A stretch of 64,000 nt of DNA from Corinectria fuckeliana (taxonomy: Eukaryota > Ascomycota > Sordariomycetes > Hypocreales > Nectriaceae), in assembly GCA_019137255.1 (NCBI GenBank), contig WPDH01000155.1, forward strand, positions 1 through 64,000. The letters run 5' to 3'. Position numbers and translations under genes: made by a program. Below, one piece after another: positions 58,919 to 64,000 of this stretch. The notes under the pieces are model-generated. The model was not told the DNA's origin. It ran no database searches and was given only the letters and a program-made list of their open reading frames with translations. Each line of letters opens with the position of its first letter. The first letter of the stretch is position 1.

Positions 58919-61021
58919 AGTCACGGATTAGAGTTGAGGCTGCGGTCTGGGAGCTGCCTCTCGCGACAGAGAGGAGCGCGTCCGAGGCAGCGCCGAAGAC
59001 AGGAGCATTTGACCCGATGGAAAGTGCGGCTCCGCTGAAGGCTAGAGGCTTAGCCTGGTGTTGATATTGGTCGACGATGGTCAAGAGCTGTTGCTGTCGC
59101 TGTTGTTGAGGAGGTGTTGAGGCGATATAACTTACATGAGCCGATGGCACCAGTTAGCTCGACTTTGTCATGCAGAAACAAACTCTCTTGGTTGTCAAGG
59201 GCTACAACATTCTTCCTTGAACCATCTCCCAATTAGCCAGTAGTGCAACGGCTCTCCGCACGCGCTCGGCCTGGAGTTGCCGGGCTAGACCGGAGCCGCG
59301 GCCACGCCGGGCCCTCAATGCGGCCGAGTGGCGGGCGGCGGACGGGCCGCTCATGGTGGGTGCCAGCGTTGTTGAGACGGAATCGATTCGGGGGCAAGCG
59401 GGGGCAAAAAAACATGGCACACCAAGCTGGGACGATATAATCTTTTAGGCACTCACCTAGTGTGTCTAGGGTATTGAGTGACTGTATTATTTTGTCGGTT
59501 ATTCTGGTTTACCAGTCATTATGCCAAGGTTTTTTGCCCCCGCTTGGGGGAGTCTAGAGTCGTTGGAGGGCGACGCCACGGCGTGCTGTCGCCGAGGAGG
59601 TTGGACGTGAGGATTGAGGAAGAGATTATAGTCCTCGGGTAAGTAGCTGGGGTCCAAGTCTTCAGGACCAAGTAAAAGAAGAAGTTTCCTCGTGTTGGTA
59701 CTGGGAATATCAACCTGGCTCACTCATTCGCTCACAATCCCTGTCCGAGAGGCAGCTTCAGAGCGTGGTCGCAGATCTGTCGCGGAGAAGCATCTAGCGA
59801 CGTTGCCGCGGGCGGGTTCCAGTCCCAGCCCCTGTCGCCGCCAAGGATGCCCCCCGCCTTGGAGAAAGTGTGGGGGAGATCTACACATACATAACAGGCG
59901 GACTAGCCACCACCTCTACATAGCACATACAAGCCACCCACTTCTCGCATTGGACAACCAGTTTTGCGTATTTCCATGCGGGGTAGAAGGCGCCGCAATA
60001 GGGCCGAAACGTGACGACTCGGCAAGCCGTAGAGTATGCATACCCTAGAGCTCCGGTCCGGGGTGCGCCCCACTTGCCGACGACCTCGCAACGATGCGAT
60101 GACGCCATGGCCATCGCGGCCGCTGGTTCTCTGCTTCTCAACTTCTCAACTGTTTTTCCTAGGAAACCCTCGCAGCCTGGTTGAAAACAAACTCCATCAG
60201 CACTGCTACCTTCGACAACGCCACGCACGTAGCCTAGACCAGACAGACAGGCGCATCAAGCACACCCACAAGTTCTGTCCTCATGCACTCGTCACCCTCG
60301 ATCTCGGGTTCCTCCTCCCCTCCATGGCCGACATGGCGCCTCCCGATCATCGAGACCTACTACAATGTCACAAGCCCGCCGTTTGGCCACCCGTTACGGC
60401 CCATCATCGTTGGCAAACGCCCGCTCGCGATCCCGTCTCTCGGCGTAACTATGTTGGCGTGAAAGCCGTCGCTCGAGCCCGGCGGCACCGAACTGCTGGG
60501 TGACATCCCGGGGTGGAATCTGTGATGCTTCTGTCCATCCCCCCCTCACTCACTCACTCAACCCCTTGCAGACCTACACACATCCTTCTGTCACCCTAAC
60601 TAGAAGCGTCCGCCCCCTTCGCCACGCCATCTGAGCGCCATCCATCCCCGGATTCCAGTGGCAAACCCCCAGACAAAGCTCCCCCCATCCTTTAACTCCC
60701 TCTGGTTAGATTGAGTTGTGCTGGCCTTACATGCTTCCAACTTGCCATTCTGCTCCCCCCCCCCCGCATCCCTCATCAGGTGGTGGTGAGGCAACTATCT
60801 AGGCCTATCCCATACTCATCCAGTCATCCTCCCACACCTTGACTTCCCCTCCAACCTCCTTCTCCATCTCTCCGCCATTGTCCATGATTTCAACGATTCC
60901 CCTTCACACCATCGGTCCAGCCGGCAGCTACCTTTCTAGCCTAGGCAAAACCCTGCATCGCCCTAGAACCAACATGTTGCTCCCTTTGCTCACCCCCAAG
61001 GCTAGCAGCTAGCCCACTCAC

Positions 61022-61033
61022 CCCCGGCCGGAG
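61022..61033. promoter_or_regulatory. Back-to-back CreA-type sites upstream of hexose transporter
   Basis: CCCCGGCCGGAG contains CCGGGG on the minus strand and CCGGAG on the plus strand. Both match SYGGRG and they abut with no spacer, about 370 bp before the start codon. Paired sites are the arrangement CreA favours. Confidence 0.4.
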
Positions 61034-61106
61034 ATGGACTGGACCAAGTCCGGTGGTCGGGTTTTCAACAAGCGGAATCGTTTGTTGCAGCTCGTGACCG
61101 TTCGCC

Positions 61107-61173
61107 ATTGGCCATAACCCGGTGCTCGATTTTCGTTGGGGTTTGCAACGCCGAGCCGTATGTTTTATAAAAA
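61107..61173 (+). promoter_or_regulatory. Core promoter of hexose transporter: TATA and CCAAT boxes
   Basis: A strong TATA box, TATAAAAA (61166-61173), lies about 230 bp upstream of the ATG. An inverted CCAAT box (ATTGG) lies at 61107-61111 and a second at 61178-61182. A clear TATA box is uncommon among the genes of this window and suits a strongly regulated transporter. Confidence 0.5.
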
Positions 61174-61401
61174 GCCCATTGGCCCTCCTTGTTTGTCTGC
61201 CAGTCACTGCAATCACTCTCACTCCAGTCAGTGATTCACATAAAGCACAGCTGCCTTGCTCAATCTTCCCTGCTCTTCTTCCTCTCGCCATCTCCTCTTC
61301 TCCGGCTCAAAGGGGAAAAAAAGAGAAACCGCTCCGTTAGAGCATCCTCGAGGAACAATCTTCACAAGCCCTTCCCAAACATCCCCTCGTCCCACGTCAA
61401 C

Positions 61402-63227
61402 ATGAAAGCTCTCCGCAGAGCCTCCCTGACCAAGCCCACCGGCGAGGCGGGCAAGGCATGGCCCGCCATTGCCATGGGCTTCTTCGTCGCCTTTGGTGGT
61501 GTGCTCTTCGGGTGCGTCTCTCTCTCCTCCCTCCTCCCCCCTCGGATCCTTGGACCCCGAGCTAACCAATGTTTCCACCTTCAGCTACGACACCGGAACC
61601 ATCAGCGGCATCATCGCCATGCCGTACTGGCAGCGGCTCTTCAGCACCGGCTACCTCGACTCCAACGGCAACCGCAACATCGACACCAACCAGGAGTCGG
61701 CCATCGTGTCCATCCTCTCCGCCGGAACCTTCTTTGGCGCCCTTGCCTCGCCCTTCTTCACCGACAGGATTGGCCGGCGGCCCGGTCTTCTCATCTCAAC
61801 CTGGGTTTTCAACCTCGGCGTTGCCCTTCAGACTGCCGCCACCGCCATCCCCATCTTCCTCGCCGGTCGTTTCTTCGCCGGCTTTGGCGTTGGCCTCATC
61901 TCTGCCATGAGTAAGTTCCCAGTCCTGCTCAGCCAAGCACACGCGTTCCTTTCTAGCTAACAATGTTCAGTCCCTCTCTACCAGTCTGAGACGGCTCCCA
62001 AGTGGATTCGCGGTGCCATCGTCGGCGCCTACCAGTGGGCCATCACCATCGGCCTCCTCCTCGCCGCCGTCGTCAACAACGCCACCGCCAAGCGCAACAA
62101 CACGTCCTGTTACCGAGTCCCCATCGCCGTCCAGTTCGTCTGGTCCCTCGTTCTGTTCTTTGGAATGCTCCTTCTGCCCGAAACCCCCCGCTTCCTGATC
62201 AAGAAGAACCGTCCCGACGCGGCGGCTCGCTCCCTCGGCCGTATCCGTCGTCTGCCCGCGGACCACCTCGCTATTCAGAGTGAACTCGCCGAGATCCAGG
62301 CCAACCACGACTACGAGACTAGCCTTGGCACATCGTCGTATCTCGATTGCTTCAAGCCGCCCATGCTGAAGCGCCAGCTCACGGGAATGGCACTCCAGGG
62401 ACTTCAACAACTGACAGGTAATTAATTCCCCATCAGCCTCGTTCGCTACAAGAGGACAGTCAGACTAATGCGTCCCATCAGGCATCAACTTCATCTTCTA
62501 TTACGGAACCAAGTACTTCCAGAACTCGGGCGTCTCCAGCGGCTTCGTCATCTCCATGATCACGTCGGCCATCAACGTCTGCTCTACCGTCCCCGGCATG
62601 TATGCCATCGACAAATGGGGCCGACGCCCGCTTCTCTTGTACGGAGCCATTGGCATGTGTGTCTCCCAGTTCATCGTGGCCATGTGCGGCACCTTATCGA
62701 CCGGCCAGCGTGCCAACGGCGACATCTACGTCAAGGACGTGGCTGGTCAGAAGGCTGCCGTGGCCTTTGTTTGCATCTACATCTTCTTCTTCGCCTCCAC
62801 GTGGGGTCCCCTTGCTTGGGTCGTCACGGGCGAGATCTTCCCTCTCAAGACACGAGCCAAGTCTCTGAGCATGACCACGGCCACCAACTGGCTCCTCAAC
62901 TGGGCCATTGCCTACTCGACCCCTTACCTCGTCAACTACGGCCATGGTTTTGCCAACCTCCAGTCCAAGATCTTCTTCATCTGGTTTGGTGCCTGCTTCC
63001 TGTGCATCGCCTTTGTCTACTTCTTCATCTACGAGACCAAGGGCCTGAGCCTGGAGGAGGTTGACCAGCTTTACGACGAGGTTTCCGTCGCTCGCAAGTC
63101 CATTGGGTGGAAGCCTACCAACACTTGGGAGCATCGCCAGAGCGTCTCCCATCCAGGCGTTAAGGAGTCGCCCCTTGACGTGAATGATGCAACCCACCAC
63201 GAGGAGAAGCATTCTGAAAGTGCTTAG
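61402..63227 (+). CDS. MFS sugar transporter, glucose/hexose type
   Basis: Imports hexose across the plasma membrane by proton symport or facilitation. Four exons (61402-61511, 61585-61910, 61971-62417, 62482-63227) give 542 residues with 12 predicted membrane helices. Family signatures are GVLFGYDTGTISGI in helix 1 (split by the first intron), DRIGRRPGL after helix 2, the PETPRFL motif at the start of the central loop, GLQQLTGINFIFYYG at the third intron, DKWGRRPLL, and the C-terminal YETKGLSLEEVD. The closest known type is the fungal high-affinity glucose transporter/Rco3 group. The C-terminal tail of about 75 residues is hydrophilic and lacks the very long tail of the yeast sensors Snf3/Rgt2, so transport is more likely than pure sensing. 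CreA-type sites and a TATA box lie upstream. Confidence 0.93.
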
Positions 63228-63541
63228 GGGGGAGGACCTACAGCGCTGGTGTTGAAGGGGTACTGAGAGGGATAGGAGCTTTGTGCACACAAACAGATTC
63301 TGCCAATGAATTCATGACTTATTCACTAAAGGTTAAAACCGTCTGCTGCCGTGATGTGATCCTGGCGACTTGTGCGTCAGAGACGAAATGTGACGTGGAT
63401 GTGATATAGAAGCCTTTGTTGTGAATCAAGTAATATTGAAAAAGAATAAAGTGTAGGAGAGTGGCTCCAACCTGCTACGTCTGCCACAGAAGCCGACCCG
63501 GTTTCAACTTGGTTGACTTGCCGTGCTATCGAGGGTTTCGA
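63228..63541. other. Convergent 3' flanks at right end
   Basis: About 0.3 kb between two convergent stop codons. It contains AATAAA at 63445-63450, about 220 bp after the transporter stop, a possible poly(A) signal. Nothing else is seen. Confidence 0.5.
63445..63450 (+). terminator. AATAAA poly(A)-type signal
   Basis: AATAAA within an A-rich stretch downstream of the hexose transporter stop codon. It is a plausible cleavage signal on the plus strand. Confidence 0.35.
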
Positions 63542-64000
63542 CTACGAGCTGGTCGCCTTACGGCCGTCTCCCATGATGCTCTTCTTTCTGTCCTTGATCC
63601 CCCCCTCTAGTGTGGCATCCTTGGCGCTGTCGTCAACATCTAGTCCCTTTGTCCTGTAATTTGTACCGTCCGTCTTCTCGGCATTGTCCTTGCCGTCCTC
63701 GTAGTGATTTAGGCGAATGACCTGAAGCTTGACTGCTTCCTCATTGCTGTCCTCGAAGTCGACCTTATGATAGACGCGCAGGCCGATGACCGCGACAGCG
63801 TTCCACGGGTCCTTCTCAAACTCATCCGGCTCTTCCTCCTGGGCCACTGGAGTCTCCGTCGAAACCGGCGGCTCAAGGGCAGTGGCAGCGATCTCCAATT
63901 CGCGCTCAGAGAGTTCAGAGAGGGCGCCGATGCTGCTGACATCGTCATCCTCTTCCTCTTCCTCCTCGACCCTTCCCTCATCAGCGCTAGGGCTCTCTTT
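63542..64000 (-). CDS. C-terminus of an acidic protein, partial
   Basis: An open frame enters from the right edge and ends at TAG (63542-63544), giving the last 152 residues. The start lies outside the window. It begins with a highly acidic run (VEEEEEEDDDV), then SSIGALSELSERELE, and a compact segment DPWNAVAVIGLRVYHK followed by KLQVIRLN that looks like a folded strand-rich module. The tail is hydrophilic and Lys/Asp-rich. I do not recognise the family. The codon bias (mostly G/C third positions) and absence of stops support a real gene. Confidence 0.7.
   Translation of the reverse strand, partial: KESPSADEGRVEEEEEEDDDVSSIGALSELSERELEIAATALEPPVSTETPVAQEEEPDEFEKDPWNAVAVIGLRVYHKVDFEDSNEEAVKLQVIRLNHYEDGKDNAEKTDGTNYRTKGLDVDDSAKDATLEGGIKDRKKSIMGDGRKATSS

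Larger units (their letters stand above)
57416..61401. other. 4-kb intergenic region, with a possible small gene
   Basis: No gene is well supported. A CA microsatellite lies at 58883-58915. On the minus strand between about 59.36 and 58.7 kb several protein-like frames follow one another: a 50-codon frame from ATG 59355 rich in Ala/Arg, and an Ala/Ser-rich frame around 59.05-58.92 kb. I could not join them convincingly by introns. The right end holds the hexose transporter promoter, described separately. Confidence 0.5.

Overview
The window is nuclear DNA of a filamentous ascomycete. The supporting evidence is short spliceosomal introns (59-83 bp, GTRNGT donors, CTAAC-type branch points), GC-rich third codon positions, a Zn2Cys6 regulator, a GH3 beta-glucosidase, and a family mix typical of Sordariomycetes. 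Hypocreales is my best guess; the sequence alone does not give the species. Genes are monocistronic and on both strands. I see no rRNA, convincing tRNA, CRISPR array, transposon with coding capacity, or biosynthetic cluster.

Layout. 0-5.3 kb: a DUF2306-type membrane protein (+) converges on an intracellular GH3 beta-glucosidase with a PA14 insert (-). 5.3-18.9 kb: a very gene-poor stretch. Its only supported gene is a small polyglutamine bZIP-like regulator (-, 13.3-14.4 kb), set among simple repeats and poly-G/poly-C tracts; all five NN gaps of the window interrupt such tracts. 18.9-23.6 kb: a Pus9-like pseudouridine synthase (-) diverges from a hotdog thioesterase (+), which converges with a Gfo/Idh/MocA oxidoreductase (-). 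23.6-31.1 kb: an ORF-poor, apparently decayed stretch, then a five-exon Zn2Cys6 regulator (-). 35.2-37.2 kb: a patatin-like protein (-) whose nucleophile serine is replaced by glycine.

42.2-57.4 kb is the gene-dense part. It holds a caspase-like domain fused to C2H2 zinc fingers (+), a coiled-coil protein of unknown function (+), a UBR7/Mlo2-like protein (-) divergent from the replicative helicase subunit MCM2 (+), and a large fungal membrane protein (+). 61.4-63.2 kb: an MFS hexose transporter (+). The right edge cuts an acidic protein (-), of which only the C-terminus is present.

How the genes relate. Most are unrelated housekeeping or regulatory genes. Two regulatory signals are readable. 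ACGCG (MBF/MCB-type) elements sit upstream of mcm2, as expected for a G1/S gene. CreA-type SYGGRG sites cluster upstream of the beta-glucosidase and form a back-to-back pair upstream of the hexose transporter, which fits glucose repression of carbon-acquisition genes. The items most worth following up are the caspase-like/zinc-finger fusion, the patatin without its serine, the bZIP with Asp at the usual Asn position, and the gene deserts around that bZIP.

All exon borders were derived by hand from splice motifs and reading-frame continuity.
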